This document shows, in pieces, positions 17,924-28,063 of a stretch of 64,000 bases of DNA. Origin of the DNA: Cognaticolwellia mytili (GTDB lineage: Bacteria > Pseudomonadota > Gammaproteobacteria > Enterobacterales > Alteromonadaceae); the NCBI RefSeq assembly GCF_002104475.1, contig NZ_NBOF01000005.1, positions 62,001 to 126,000 on the forward strand, in the 5' to 3' direction. The position numbers were made by a program, and so were the translations under genes. The notes under the pieces were generated by a model. That model had not been told where the DNA came from. It was given only the letters and a program-made list of their open reading frames with translations, and searched no databases. The first letter of the stretch is position 1. Every line of letters starts with the position of its first letter.

Positions 17924-18691
17924 ATGGAATTTGGCAGCAAACTCAACAAGGTGATTATTTTAAACTTAAGTAGAAAATTGCCACTGCTAATAAAAAAAAT
18001 AAGGTTTCTGATAAGTTGCTGTACTTTATGCGGTAACGTCTGCCAACAACATCAATTGATTTGCCAATACTGCCAAAACGATTTACCTTATTTTAAAGAA
18101 CACTTAATCGGTTTCGACTTATTATCGTGGCCAGCTATTAAGCAAGCCCTACCTAAAACATCGTTTGATCACCTGTTCAGTTTAGCGCCTTATCAATGGC
18201 CATTTTCTACCTGGATTAATCAGTTAAAATATCATGGAAAAACAGAATTAGCTGAGTTATTAGCTTATTTACTCGCCCAAAGATGGAAGCAATATTTAAC
18301 TAGTCTCGACAAAGAGTTAAAACCAAAAGAAATCCTAGTACTCAGCGTGCCATTACATGTAACTAAGTGGCAAGAACGTGGGTTCAACCAGGCGCATTTG
18401 ATTGCCCAATACTTTGCAAAACAGCTGAACTACAACTACCAACCAGAATTACTGTTACGAGACAAAATAACTCAGACCCAAGTTGGCAAGTCCGGGGCTG
18501 AACGTAGAAAAAATTTAGCCAATGCTTTCAATATTAATCCCGAATTTTTTGATGAACTTGCTGGCCATGTAGTTTTAATTGATGATGTCGTTACAACAGG
18601 TACAACGGCCAACGAGATTTGTCGATTACTGAAAAAAAGAGGAGTGCAAACTATTACACTCCTCAGTATTTGCTTAGCTCTACCGAACTAA
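17924..18691 (+). CDS. comF: ComF family phosphoribosyltransferase-like protein
   Basis: About 255 residues. The N-terminal double CxxC zinc module (CTLCGNVCQQHQLICQYC) is followed by a type I phosphoribosyltransferase fold ending in the PRPP loop VVLIDDVVTTGTTANEI. Associated with DNA uptake and use in competence (GntX/ComF family). Two starts are possible, ATG 17915 and 17924; the second has AGGA at proper spacing. Its 3' end also encodes, on the opposite strand, the terminator of the convergent peptidase gene (18632-18664). Confidence 0.88.
   Translation: MEFGSKLNKVIILNLSRKLPLLIKKIRFLISCCTLCGNVCQQHQLICQYCQNDLPYFKEHLIGFDLLSWPAIKQALPKTSFDHLFSLAPYQWPFSTWINQLKYHGKTELAELLAYLLAQRWKQYLTSLDKELKPKEILVLSVPLHVTKWQERGFNQAHLIAQYFAKQLNYNYQPELLLRDKITQTQVGKSGAERRKNLANAFNINPEFFDELAGHVVLIDDVVTTGTTANEICRLLKKRGVQTITLLSICLALPN
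18632..18664 (-). terminator. Terminator of the M14 peptidase gene, inside comF
   Basis: Read on the minus strand, GAGGAGTG and CACTCCTC pair perfectly (18639-18646 with 18657-18664) around a 10-base loop, followed by seven Ts (A run at 18632-18638). It lies 46 bases past the stop of the 18710-21274 gene and within comF codons. Confidence 0.85.
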
Positions 18692-18709
18692 TACACTTTG
18701 TTTTAAGTT

Positions 18710-21274
18710 TTATTCAGCAGGGCGGGCATTAAAGGCTTTTGAAAAGAATAGGCTATTGGCAATAATTTTCATACTACCTAAAAAGTATCCACGAAAAGCT
18801 AAGTCATCAGTGCTAGCAATCACTCGTCCTTTTCCAACATTATGAGCAACAAGCGTCGGATTGTTTGCTAAGCGATTCACTAAATTTTGATCAGTATAGC
18901 CACTCAACAAAGGCGCATGACTATATTTAGCAATACTAATAAAAGGCGTCGTCGTCTGTTCCATAATAACGGTACTATTACGAAATACCGGCAATTCGCT
19001 AGCTTGATAACCATAAGCAAGTGGATGACTGGTATCAAGTTCAGCTTGATAAATTGCGCCAGCAATACGTTTTCTGCCCGCCAATGATTCCTTGTCACTA
19101 TAGGTGAGTTTTTCAGTATCAAACAACTGGTCGATGTGATCTTTATTAACAAAGTCCATTTTTAATAATTCTTTATCTGACAACCAACGCGCAGCACGTT
19201 TTTGACCAAATACTACGCCACCGCTGGTTAGCCATGATTTAAGTTTATTGAAAACTAGACCATTTAACTTACCGTATTTACCATCAACCATAATGATATG
19301 ACTATAGTCAGCAAAGTTCACCGCAGTCAAACGTTGCATTTCAACAACGGTAACTGGAATTTCCAATAAATTATCAAGGTAATAAAGCATTTCACCTGCT
19401 TCGTATTGAGACGTGTCTTTACCGCCAACCATCAATACTTTAGGTGTTGAAATTGGGCGGAAAGAGCTACTGCCAAGATCGATCCCTTTAACCGTTAAAC
19501 CAGTATCTAAAGCAATAAGAGGTATTTGGTTATTCGCTGCAAAGTCACTAGAAATATTGCGCCAGTTGTCAACGTTTTGGTTTCCAGCAGGAATAATAAT
19601 AGTGCCTTTATCGAATGCTTTCGTTACGCCATTAACGGTTGCTGAAAATACTTTCGTCGCCACCTTAGTGTTAATACCAGCACTTGTAAGTTTATGTAAT
19701 AACTTAGGCGCTAAAAAGTCATGCCATTCAAAAACGTAAGCATAGGCTGAACTAACAGTTTTAAGTGTTTTTTCGCTGCTTGGCTGCCAAGGTAAGTCTT
19801 GAGTTTTTAAGCCCCAAGTACGGCCGACTTGGGCAAATTTAATATTCATTGCTAGTGGCAGTGTCCAACCCGACACATCATAAAAGGTGTTGTCTTGGAA
19901 ATTCTTTTGCTGATTGAATAAGGCCTTAATTACACGATACTGTGCTTGAGCTAACGGAATATAATAACTTTGCTCAGCTATGTAGGTTATATCGTTAATT
20001 TTATAATCTTGCGTTAATGGGTAAACTTTAATTTGATGTTGCTGTAACTTATTTAAAAATACCTTTAAACGGTAGTTGTCTTTAGTTTCAGTAAAAATAT
20101 AACCATTAAAATTTTCATCGCTCGCTTGTTGTTGAGCAAGTTGGTAAAAATCTTTACGATATGCTTTAAACTCCGCTTGGTTTTTCCATGCCCCTTCAAT
20201 GGTAGAAAGCGATGTTAATACATGATTTTGCACACCGTATTCAAAAGTTAATAAGCCATTGACGGTTTCCTGTTGAAAGCCTCGACTACTCGCCTGTTCA
20301 AACAACACACCAATGCCGCCATTGATATCTGGGTAGGTCGAACCTTTGCCGTAATAAAAGTCATCAAAGCTTTCTTCGCTGTAATATAAACGACCTTTAT
20401 CATCGAGTACCTTGGCATGATAAGTCGCTAATAACTGCGTTAATTCTGTGTTCTTAGTCGGTGTTAATGGATGTGTGCGAGTTGGAATACCTGGCTGGAA
20501 GAAGTAGCTACCATTTGCCCCCATTTCATGAAAATCACCTAAAACATTAGGCTGGTATTGATGAAAATAAGGGATGCGATTTTGACTTTCTTTTTGTGAC
20601 AACAATAACCAATCACGATTTAAGTCAAAGCCAAAATGGTTAGTACGCCCAGTACGCCAGTTTTGGTGGTGTTCAATATGATTCGGATCAGGATTTTCGG
20701 TAATACCTCGATGCGTAGTTACCCAATTGACAAATCGGTCCATACCATCAGGGTTAAGACTCGGCTCGATGACAATAATGGTGTCGTTAAGCATATCTTT
20801 AACAGCTTTATCTTCAGAAGCAGCTAAATGATACGCCACCACCATAGCAGCATTAGTACCACTTATTTCATCGCCATGAACACTGTAACCTAGCCAGACA
20901 ACAACAGGATCTTTAGCTGACGCTTCAATATCGGCGCGGCGAGCTAGAATTTGGTCAATATTAGCTAAGTTTTCTGGGCTAGAAATAGTCAATAATACTT
21001 GTGAACGAAACTGAGTCGTACGGCCTATTTCTTCTATGTTAACTCGAGATGATACTGTCGCTACTTGTTGCAAGTAATGCAAAACTTGGTCATGACGCGG
21101 ATGACGTTCACCAATACCAAAGCCCAAAGAGGATTCTGGCGTTGGCACGTTTTCACTATATTTAGCACCATTTGGTAAGTAGGTACTTACATCGGTACTA
21201 TGCGCAGTAAAATTCATGGTCAATGATGCAATAAATAGCATTAATACCAAGGTTCGAGACAACAATAACAACAT
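18710..21274 (-). CDS. Secreted M14 family zinc carboxypeptidase, 854 aa
   Basis: N-terminal signal peptide (about residues 1-26), then an M14 catalytic domain: zinc ligands H and E in VHGDEISG, the PSLNPDGMDRF segment, DLNRDWLLLSQ, and the third zinc His near GDFHEMG. The rest, about 450 residues, is likely to hold a GATase-like/beta domain found in large M14 peptidases of marine bacteria. Periplasmic or cell-surface peptidase taking C-terminal residues from peptides. Monocistronic; its terminator sits within comF. Confidence 0.87.
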   Translation of the reverse strand: MLLLLSRTLVLMLFIASLTMNFTAHSTDVSTYLPNGAKYSENVPTPESSLGFGIGERHPRHDQVLHYLQQVATVSSRVNIEEIGRTTQFRSQVLLTISSPENLANIDQILARRADIEASAKDPVVVWLGYSVHGDEISGTNAAMVVAYHLAASEDKAVKDMLNDTIIVIEPSLNPDGMDRFVNWVTTHRGITENPDPNHIEHHQNWRTGRTNHFGFDLNRDWLLLSQKESQNRIPYFHQYQPNVLGDFHEMGANGSYFFQPGIPTRTHPLTPTKNTELTQLLATYHAKVLDDKGRLYYSEESFDDFYYGKGSTYPDINGGIGVLFEQASSRGFQQETVNGLLTFEYGVQNHVLTSLSTIEGAWKNQAEFKAYRKDFYQLAQQQASDENFNGYIFTETKDNYRLKVFLNKLQQHQIKVYPLTQDYKINDITYIAEQSYYIPLAQAQYRVIKALFNQQKNFQDNTFYDVSGWTLPLAMNIKFAQVGRTWGLKTQDLPWQPSSEKTLKTVSSAYAYVFEWHDFLAPKLLHKLTSAGINTKVATKVFSATVNGVTKAFDKGTIIIPAGNQNVDNWRNISSDFAANNQIPLIALDTGLTVKGIDLGSSSFRPISTPKVLMVGGKDTSQYEAGEMLYYLDNLLEIPVTVVEMQRLTAVNFADYSHIIMVDGKYGKLNGLVFNKLKSWLTSGGVVFGQKRAARWLSDKELLKMDFVNKDHIDQLFDTEKLTYSDKESLAGRKRIAGAIYQAELDTSHPLAYGYQASELPVFRNSTVIMEQTTTPFISIAKYSHAPLLSGYTDQNLVNRLANNPTLVAHNVGKGRVIASTDDLAFRGYFLGSMKIIANSLFFSKAFNARPAE

Positions 21275-21515
21275 ATAAGATTTCCTTATTTAATTGTTGG
21301 ATAAAATAGCAAAATATTACTTAATGAACCAGCTATGGCATTAAATCGACAACAAATTTCGCAATAATTTGAGCTTTTTTAGATTTATTCGACTTGGTAC
21401 ATAAATTATACCAACAAGTACTAGCACCAAATGACAGAGCAGAGTAAAATGCCTATACTTGAGTGATATAGTCGGGTATTGAACGTTCAATCCCAGTGGT
21501 AAAGAGTAAAATAGT

Positions 21516-22097
21516 ATGATGATTAATATTTCAGAAACTGCACAAGAGCATTTTGTAAAACTACTGTCTCAACAAGCTGAAGGCACGAGTATTCGTGTGT
21601 TTGTTGTAAATCCAGGAACAGCCAGCGCTGAGTGTGGTGTATCATACTGTCCTGCTGACGCTGTAGAACCTGATGATATTGAATTAAAGTTTGAAAAGTT
21701 TTCAGCTTATATCGATGCGGACAGTAAGCTATTTTTAGAAGAAGCAGAAATTGATTTTACGACAGATCAAATGGGTTCTCAGTTAACCTTGAAAGCGCCA
21801 AATGCTAAGTTACGTAAAGTTGCTGACGACGCGCCATTATTTGAACGTGTTGACTACTTCTTAAAAGCCGAAGTTAATCCACAACTTGCAGGCCATGGCG
21901 GCGAATGTACGCTAATGGAAATCACTGAAGACGGTTATGCAGTGCTACAATTTGGCGGCGGCTGTAACGGTTGTGCGCAAATCGATGTAACGGTTAAAGA
22001 CGGCATTGAAAAACAATTGCTAGAAATGATGGCTGGTGAAATTAAAGGTGTACGTGATATGACAGAACACGAACGCGGTGAACATTCATATTACTAA
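21516..22097 (+). CDS. nfuA: Fe-S biogenesis protein NfuA
   Basis: 193 residues. An N-terminal degenerate A-type domain ([19 protein letters not shown]) is joined to a C-terminal Nfu domain with the Fe-S-binding CxxC in [18 protein letters not shown]. It carries and delivers [4Fe-4S] clusters, especially under oxidative or iron stress. Two adjacent ATGs (21516, 21519); the second corresponds to the family start. A small membrane protein gene follows 28 bases later. Confidence 0.96.
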   Translation: MMINISETAQEHFVKLLSQQAEGTSIRVFVVNPGTASAECGVSYCPADAVEPDDIELKFEKFSAYIDADSKLFLEEAEIDFTTDQMGSQLTLKAPNAKLRKVADDAPLFERVDYFLKAEVNPQLAGHGGECTLMEITEDGYAVLQFGGGCNGCAQIDVTVKDGIEKQLLEMMAGEIKGVRDMTEHERGEHSYY

Positions 22098-22125
22098 GCT
22101 TGTATAGCGTAAGTTAGCTAGCACC

Positions 22126-22362
22126 ATGTCATTATTAGAAAAATTAGGCCAAGATCCACAGCGCAGCATGCAGCGCTTTTTATGTGGACTTGGTCTTTTT
22201 GTTTTCGGCGCCGGCTTAATATTTTTAGGCCTATACCAAAGCCACATTTGGCAAATTATTGGCATCGCTGTTTTAGCGCTTGGCTGTCTTATCGCTATCT
22301 ACGGTTATATTGGCTTATTCGCCAATCGTTTATACCATATAGTCAATCGTACCAAACGTTAA
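22126..22362 (+). CDS. Small two-helix membrane protein downstream of nfuA
   Basis: 78 residues with two predicted membrane helices (about 20-38 and 43-68). No family recognised. Probably co-transcribed with nfuA. Its stop codon overlaps that of the convergent dinF gene in a shared TTAA (22359-22362). Confidence 0.65.
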   Translation: MSLLEKLGQDPQRSMQRFLCGLGLFVFGAGLIFLGLYQSHIWQIIGIAVLALGCLIAIYGYIGLFANRLYHIVNRTKR

Positions 22363-23690
22363 AAACTCAACCTGTTTCGCTGATAATGCCATGCTAAAGT
22401 TACACCACGTGCAAGCATAAACACCGAAAACGCTGCCCACAAACCATGATTACCATAATCCCTTAATAACCACCACACAGGGAAGAAACAACCAAACGTT
22501 GCAATCAACATACTATTTCTCATAATACTTGCCTGCATTAAACCAACATAAACACCGTCGTATAGATAACACCAACAAGCTATTAGTGGCAGTGCGATAA
22601 TCCAATCGATATGCTGCAGCGCATAGTCAACCACCTCAGGAATACTGGAAATATTGGCTATAAAATAACGGCCAGCAAAATAGAAGACCAAGCTATAAGC
22701 TATAGCAAAAATACCCGTCCAAAATAGCGCAATATTAACATTTACAAACATGCTCTTTTGATTGTTCTCACCCTTCGCTTTTCCTACCATCACTTCTGCC
22801 GCATTGGCTATACCGTCTAAACCAAAAGAAATTAATAACAGAAAATTCATTAGAATTGCGTTGGCTGCAACTACATCGTCACCAAGTCGAGCGCCTTGAA
22901 AAGTCATAAAAATAAAACAGACTTCTAAGCATAATGTTCTGATCAAAATATCACGATTAAGCTTGAAGTAGCTAAGTAAAGCAGTACGTTCTACTACTGC
23001 ATCTAGCACTTGATTATAATTTGAAAAAACAGCAATAAACTTATCTTTAAAATGATGATAAACCAGTGCTAAACCAAGCAATAAACCGCTGTACTCAGCA
23101 ATCAATGTTGCTAAGGCAACGCCTTTTACTTGCCATGAAAGTCCGATAACGAAAATCAAATCAAGTAGTAAGTTAATCAGGTTAGTTGCAATAACCAGCC
23201 ACAGCACAACTTTAGCTTTATGATTACCCAGTAGCCAGCCAAGAATAACTAAGTTTGCTAATGCGGCAGGTAAACCCCAAACCCGAATAGCACTGTATTC
23301 ACGGGCATAAAACTGTACTTGCTCTGAGCCGCCCGCTAAAGATAACGCGAGATCTAGGTAAAAAGTTTGAAAAAGAATAACAAAAAGCCCAATAGTAAAC
23401 GCGACGATAATACCGCGCAGTAATATTAAACAATTTAACTGGCTATCATTTTTGCCAAAAGCTTGTGCAGATAATCCGGTAGTCGACATGCGTAAAAAAC
23501 CACACAACCAGGTGATCGCAGTGATGATCATCGCACCAACAGTACTGCCACCTAAATAATAAGCATAATCAAGGTGTCCAATGACTGCCGTGTCGACTAA
23601 ACCAAGAAGTGGAGCAGTAATATTTGACAAAATCATCGGCAAAGCAAGAATAAATAGTTGCTTATGACGTTCTATATCATTGAATTTCAA
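22359..23690 (-). CDS. dinF: MATE family efflux transporter DinF
   Basis: 443 residues with about 12 hydrophobic segments. The opening LALPMILSNITAPLLGLVDTAVIGHL and RMSTTGLSAQAFG regions are characteristic of the DinF branch of MATE exporters, which move cationic drugs out using ion gradients. Unlike the E. coli gene it is not next to lexA, and no LexA box was seen in the short upstream region. Confidence 0.9.
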   Translation of the reverse strand: MKFNDIERHKQLFILALPMILSNITAPLLGLVDTAVIGHLDYAYYLGGSTVGAMIITAITWLCGFLRMSTTGLSAQAFGKNDSQLNCLILLRGIIVAFTIGLFVILFQTFYLDLALSLAGGSEQVQFYAREYSAIRVWGLPAALANLVILGWLLGNHKAKVVLWLVIATNLINLLLDLIFVIGLSWQVKGVALATLIAEYSGLLLGLALVYHHFKDKFIAVFSNYNQVLDAVVERTALLSYFKLNRDILIRTLCLEVCFIFMTFQGARLGDDVVAANAILMNFLLLISFGLDGIANAAEVMVGKAKGENNQKSMFVNVNIALFWTGIFAIAYSLVFYFAGRYFIANISSIPEVVDYALQHIDWIIALPLIACWCYLYDGVYVGLMQASIMRNSMLIATFGCFFPVWWLLRDYGNHGLWAAFSVFMLARGVTLAWHYQRNRLSF

Positions 23691-23791
23691 AAAAAGCCGA
23701 CCTTTGTTGGCAAATGGGCTATATAAATAGTAGAAAAAAAGCTATTTTAGGCGAGAGCTTGAAGCCCTCTTAATATCTTAGGAAGATTACC

Positions 23792-24841
23792 ATGAAATAC
23801 CGCCTGTTGGCAGCGCTGTGCTATTGTCTTCACATGACAAGTTTTGCCACTGTCATTCTCCAATATCACCATGTTAGCGACAAAACTCCTGCTAGTACCA
23901 GTATTTCTCCGGAGCAATTTTCACTGCACATGCAGTACCTTAAAGATCACGACTTTAAAGTGATCCCTTTATCAACATTAACAAATTCGCTTAAACAGCA
24001 AAAAACCTTACCCAATAAGTCAGTGGTTATCACGTTTGACGATGCCTATTTAGACATTTTGACCAATGGTAAACCGATTTTAGATAAGTATGACTTTCCG
24101 TTTAGTATTTTTGTAAACCCTAGCATTGTAGAGCGAAATTCTGCCAGCTACTTATCATGGCAACAACTAAAAGAAATGGCAGATGACGGCGTGATTATTG
24201 CCAACCATGGTATGGAACATGATTCTTTAGCACGGATTCCAGCAGGAATAACTCAACAAGCATGGTTAGAACAAAATACAGCATCATTGCTATCGGCAGA
24301 AAAATTAATTGAAGAGAAAACAGGACAAAGCTGGCGTTATTTCGCCTACCCATACGGCGAATACACACCAGAAATTCAACAATGGATACAAGCAAATAAC
24401 TTTACCGCCTTTAGTCAGCAATCAGGCGCTGTTGGTTTAGACACTGATACCACTAGTATTCCAAGGTTTCCTGCTTCACAGCCTTACGACCAAATTTCAA
24501 GCTTGCGTGACAAGTTAAACTCATTGCCGTTTAACATCACTTTGGCAGAAGAAAGCCAAGGAACCCTGTTTAACAAAGGGCAATCAACCTCGGTCACTTT
24601 CAATGTTGAAGTTGACGATTTTAACCCAGCACAATTACATTGTTATATTTCTGATTTAGGCCTGCAAAAAATTGAATGGCAAGGTGATGAAGTGTTTACT
24701 ATCAATTACAGCGCACCATTACCAAGTGGTCGTGTACGCTGTAACTGCACTGCGCCAAGTCTTAGTGAACCTGGTCGTTATTATTGGTTTTCTAAACCTT
24801 GGTTTATCCTAAAAGAAAACGGTCAATGGTATCCACTTTAA
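23792..24841 (+). CDS. Exported polysaccharide deacetylase family protein
   Basis: 349 residues with an N-terminal signal peptide (about 1-19). NodB-type motifs: VVITFDDAYLDI (catalytic and metal Asp pair) and IIANHGMEHDSL (metal His residues), then YFAYPYGEY. The C-terminal 110 residues form a separate beta-rich domain with three cysteines. It probably removes acetyl groups from an N-acetylated glycan in the periplasm. It converges on the sco gene with 13 bases between. Confidence 0.88.
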   Translation: MKYRLLAALCYCLHMTSFATVILQYHHVSDKTPASTSISPEQFSLHMQYLKDHDFKVIPLSTLTNSLKQQKTLPNKSVVITFDDAYLDILTNGKPILDKYDFPFSIFVNPSIVERNSASYLSWQQLKEMADDGVIIANHGMEHDSLARIPAGITQQAWLEQNTASLLSAEKLIEEKTGQSWRYFAYPYGEYTPEIQQWIQANNFTAFSQQSGAVGLDTDTTSIPRFPASQPYDQISSLRDKLNSLPFNITLAEESQGTLFNKGQSTSVTFNVEVDDFNPAQLHCYISDLGLQKIEWQGDEVFTINYSAPLPSGRVRCNCTAPSLSEPGRYYWFSKPWFILKENGQWYPL

Positions 24842-24854
24842 TCCGTTAACTAAC

Positions 24855-25508
24855 TCAGTATAAAGCGACTATTTTAGCAAAATCACTAACCAGTTTATCG
24901 CCTTCAATCACAGGTACTTGCCCAAGTGCCTGTTCAGGTTTAAAAATAGCTTCAACGTTGCCAGCCGGATTAATCAATACCAGTGAGGCACTATGATCAA
25001 CTAAATAGTTTTCCACACTTTGTCCATGGTCATCCTTCATCGCTTCTTCAGGCTCTGTAATCGCATACATCAAACCTAAATTACGAGCAAACGGAAACAA
25101 GACACCGTGGTCGCCACGTAAAGCTTTAAACTCAGGATTAAAATAACCAATATAACTGGCGAGTTTTTCTTGCGTATCACGCTGTGGATCAACCGAAACT
25201 AATAGCACCTGATTGTTATTGGCAACGGCTTTTAGTTCGTCATAAATAAAGTTCATTTCCTGCAAAGTTGTAGGACAAACATCAGGGCAGGAAGTATAGC
25301 CAAAGAATACCCAACTCCATTGCCCTTTCAATGACTCATTCGTAAAGCTTTCACCAAGCTGATCGGTTAACTGAAATGACTTTATTTCCCTTGCTTGTTG
25401 ATAATGCAAAGCAAATTCCGCTGGTGCTTTTTTACTTAATTGACCGAATAAAACAACACCAGCAATTAAAGCTCCCAACGCGACAATAAACGTAATAACT
25501 TTATTCAT
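24855..25508 (-). CDS. SCO1/SenC family copper chaperone
   Basis: 217 residues: an N-terminal membrane anchor (about 5-25), then a thioredoxin fold with the copper-binding CxxxC in GYTSCPDVCPTTL and the distal ligand His in DHSASLVLINP. Delivers copper to the CuA site of cytochrome c oxidase subunit II. Last gene of the assembly operon; its start overlaps the ctaB stop by one base. Confidence 0.93.
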   Translation of the reverse strand: MNKVITFIVALGALIAGVVLFGQLSKKAPAEFALHYQQAREIKSFQLTDQLGESFTNESLKGQWSWVFFGYTSCPDVCPTTLQEMNFIYDELKAVANNNQVLLVSVDPQRDTQEKLASYIGYFNPEFKALRGDHGVLFPFARNLGLMYAITEPEEAMKDDHGQSVENYLVDHSASLVLINPAGNVEAIFKPEQALGQVPVIEGDKLVSDFAKIVALY

Positions 25509-26425
25509 TAGCTAACAACCGGTAATAAGTAGTGATCAAGCAATAGGATGATAAATAGCGCCATTAAATGGACAATTGAAAATTTAAAGGTGTCCATTGC
25601 GGTATTCTCATCAGCGTTAAACTTTAATTTCCACGCATAAGCAAAAAATATTAAGTTTAATACCACTGCACCAATTAAATATAACCAGTTACTCATACCT
25701 ACTAAATAAGGCAACAAGCCAACAACAAATAGCAAAACGGTATAAAGTAAAATCTGTGTTTTAGTAAAATTAACGCCATGCGTTACAGGCAACATGGGAA
25801 TGTTAACTTTTGCATAATCATCTTTACGGTGAATTGCTAATGCCCAAAAATGTGGTGGTGTCCAAGTAAAGATTAACAACACCAGCAATAATGCATTCGG
25901 GTGCACTTCATTAGTCATGGCTGTCCAACCAAGTAACGGTGGAATTGCCCCTGCTAAACCGCCAATAGTAATGTTTTGCGGCGTTGCGCGTTTTAAATAC
26001 ATGGTGTAAACAAAGCTATAGCCAACTAAGCCAGAAAACGTTAGCCATGCAGTCAATGGATTAACAAAGCTATATAAAATCGCAAAGCCTGTCACTGCTA
26101 ATGTCATAGCAAACATCGAAGCATTACGCGCTGTCAATCTACCATTTGGCAATGGGCGGTTGTGGGTTCTGCCCATGACACTATCGATACGTTCATCAAC
26201 AATATGATTAATCGCCGCTGCTGCAGAAGACAAAAAGCCAATACCGATCATTGACGGTACTAATACTTGCCAAGGTATTACTCCCGGACTCGATAAACAC
26301 ATGCCAACTAGTGCTGTTAGCACTAACAATGCCACTACACGGGGTTTAGTAATTTCATAATAATCACGCCAAATTGGCGTACTAGGTGCGCTATGACTCG
26401 CTGCTATTGTGTTACTATCACTCAT
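25508..26425 (-). CDS. ctaB: Protoheme IX farnesyltransferase (heme O synthase)
   Basis: 305 residues, polytopic membrane prenyltransferase of the UbiA superfamily. The first Asp-rich motif [20 protein letters not shown] is intact. It converts heme B to heme O, the step before CtaA. Within the cox assembly operon between ctaA and sco, with 9 bases to ctaA. Confidence 0.95.
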   Translation of the reverse strand: MSDSNTIAASHSAPSTPIWRDYYEITKPRVVALLVLTALVGMCLSSPGVIPWQVLVPSMIGIGFLSSAAAAINHIVDERIDSVMGRTHNRPLPNGRLTARNASMFAMTLAVTGFAILYSFVNPLTAWLTFSGLVGYSFVYTMYLKRATPQNITIGGLAGAIPPLLGWTAMTNEVHPNALLLVLLIFTWTPPHFWALAIHRKDDYAKVNIPMLPVTHGVNFTKTQILLYTVLLFVVGLLPYLVGMSNWLYLIGAVVLNLIFFAYAWKLKFNADENTAMDTFKFSIVHLMALFIILLLDHYLLPVVS

Positions 26426-26434
26426 AATTTGCCC

Positions 26435-27442
26435 CTAAATTTTACGTTTTAAACTATACGTCATGCTAATTAATGACATCATTAACATGGCAGCCACAAC
26501 ATTGTGGCTAACAGCAACACTAAGCGGCAATGAAAACCAAATATTACTGATACCTAAGCCAACTTGTACACTGAGAATAAAACCTAAGCTCATCGCAGCA
26601 TTTTTAAAAAATGGAGATTGCGCTCGGCGATAAATGCTAAATACCAACCAAAATAAATATACCGCCGTGACAATTGCACCTAACCGATGCATAACATGAA
26701 TGGTGACCCGAGAAGCATGATCTAAATGTCCAAATTCATAGCTCTCTTTCTCTGGCGGTATTAAATCAAAAGAATGCTCGAAGGTTAGTTGATTCATCCA
26801 ATCCGCTTGGCAAATAGGTAATTCTGTACAGGTTAGCGCGGCATAATTAGATGATGTCCAGCCTCCTAAACTAATTTGCCCTGCTAAAATAAAAATACCA
26901 ATGACCGCAAACTTAACATATTTTTTTAACGCATAATCTCCACCGGGCACACGATAATCACTCAAGCGTAAATACAGCAAAAGCAATAAACATAATGTAG
27001 TAAAACCGCCTAGCAAATGCCCCATCACAACCACAGGCATGAGTTTCATGGTGACGGTCCACATACCTAGTGCCGCTTGAAAGATCACCACCAACAAAAT
27101 CAACAGAGGTAAGCCCACCGGCCCACCTTGCGAGCGCCTTTTTAATGACAAAAACGCAATAGCTAAGATCAATAAGCCTAAAGTGCCAGCAAAATAACGA
27201 TGGATCATTTCATTCCATGCTTTTTCAGGCTCAACGGGGCGTTCTGGAAATGCTTGTTCAGCAAGACTAATTTGTTCACTGGTTTCAGGTACATCAAGCA
27301 AACCGTAACAGCCTGGCCAATCTGGGCAACCTAAACCAGCATGTGTTAAGCGAGTATATGCCCCTAAGCTCACTACTAAAATAGCGAGTAAAATACTGAC
27401 AAAAACCAGTTTTCTAATATCGGAAAAACTTTGCACTCTCAT
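26435..27442 (-). CDS. ctaA: Heme A synthase (COX15/CtaA)
   Basis: 335 residues with eight membrane segments. The heme-ligand histidines are in MIHRYFAGTLG, GHLLGGFTTL, VIHVMHRLGA and VAVSHNVVAAML. A cysteine pair near CTELPIC is typical of the proteobacterial type. Oxidises heme O to heme A for subunit I. Adjacent to the SCO-like gene (no gap) and ctaB. Confidence 0.94.
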   Translation of the reverse strand: MRVQSFSDIRKLVFVSILLAILVVSLGAYTRLTHAGLGCPDWPGCYGLLDVPETSEQISLAEQAFPERPVEPEKAWNEMIHRYFAGTLGLLILAIAFLSLKRRSQGGPVGLPLLILLVVIFQAALGMWTVTMKLMPVVVMGHLLGGFTTLCLLLLLYLRLSDYRVPGGDYALKKYVKFAVIGIFILAGQISLGGWTSSNYAALTCTELPICQADWMNQLTFEHSFDLIPPEKESYEFGHLDHASRVTIHVMHRLGAIVTAVYLFWLVFSIYRRAQSPFFKNAAMSLGFILSVQVGLGISNIWFSLPLSVAVSHNVVAAMLMMSLISMTYSLKRKI

Positions 27443-28003
27443 TTAGCCAATCCTTGAATATTTCAGTAACTTTTTGAAGTCAGCCAAAATAGCTTTACCA
27501 AACCCTGGCAATTGTTCTGCATCTGCAGGTGGCATATGGCTAAGAATGACGTTACCTAAAGGATCAACAATGAATACTTGTGATTGCGAAATAGTAGTTT
27601 TCGCTAATGTGGGCATGGCTTGAACATGCCACTTTTTAATTTGAATTTTATCTGACTGTTCAGCTGTTAAAGTTTGCTGTGTTAACGCCACAGGTTTAAC
27701 ACGTGGCATTTCTTTACCTAAAGCAATATAGGTATTATTGACGCTAATTAAGGTTTTCTCGCACTGCTCATCACAATTTTCTGGCAAGGTGTACAACATC
27801 AACCATTGGTGGTCAAAATCATCGACATTTAAACCTAGCTTAGCTAAGGTTAATTCGTTTTCTATAAGTTGCCCTTGGTTAGTAACACCATAATTGAACC
27901 ATTGCTGATTTAAAGCTAATTTAGCCAACACGATGGGAATGATAAACACCGCTAAGAGAATTAGCATACTGCGGCGCGATTTTTTTAATTCTGAAGAACT
28001 CAT
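27443..28003 (-). CDS. Membrane-anchored SCO-like protein of the cox locus
   Basis: 186 residues: one N-terminal membrane helix (about 12-30) and a periplasmic domain with CDEQC (a CxxxC as in SCO proteins) in LYTLPENCDEQCEKTL, and a thioredoxin-like ending (FIVDPLGNVILS). Its place between SURF1 and ctaA in one operon argues for a role in oxidase assembly, perhaps copper or thiol chemistry at CuA or CuB (inference). No distal SCO-type His is obvious, so redox may be more likely than copper transfer. Confidence 0.72.
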   Translation of the reverse strand: MSSSELKKSRRSMLILLAVFIIPIVLAKLALNQQWFNYGVTNQGQLIENELTLAKLGLNVDDFDHQWLMLYTLPENCDEQCEKTLISVNNTYIALGKEMPRVKPVALTQQTLTAEQSDKIQIKKWHVQAMPTLAKTTISQSQVFIVDPLGNVILSHMPPADAEQLPGFGKAILADFKKLLKYSRIG

Positions 28004-28063
28004 ACAACTCAGCCTTTTATTCTTGTTTTTAGGTGTCAGTATCGGTACTTTTATTACTTATTA

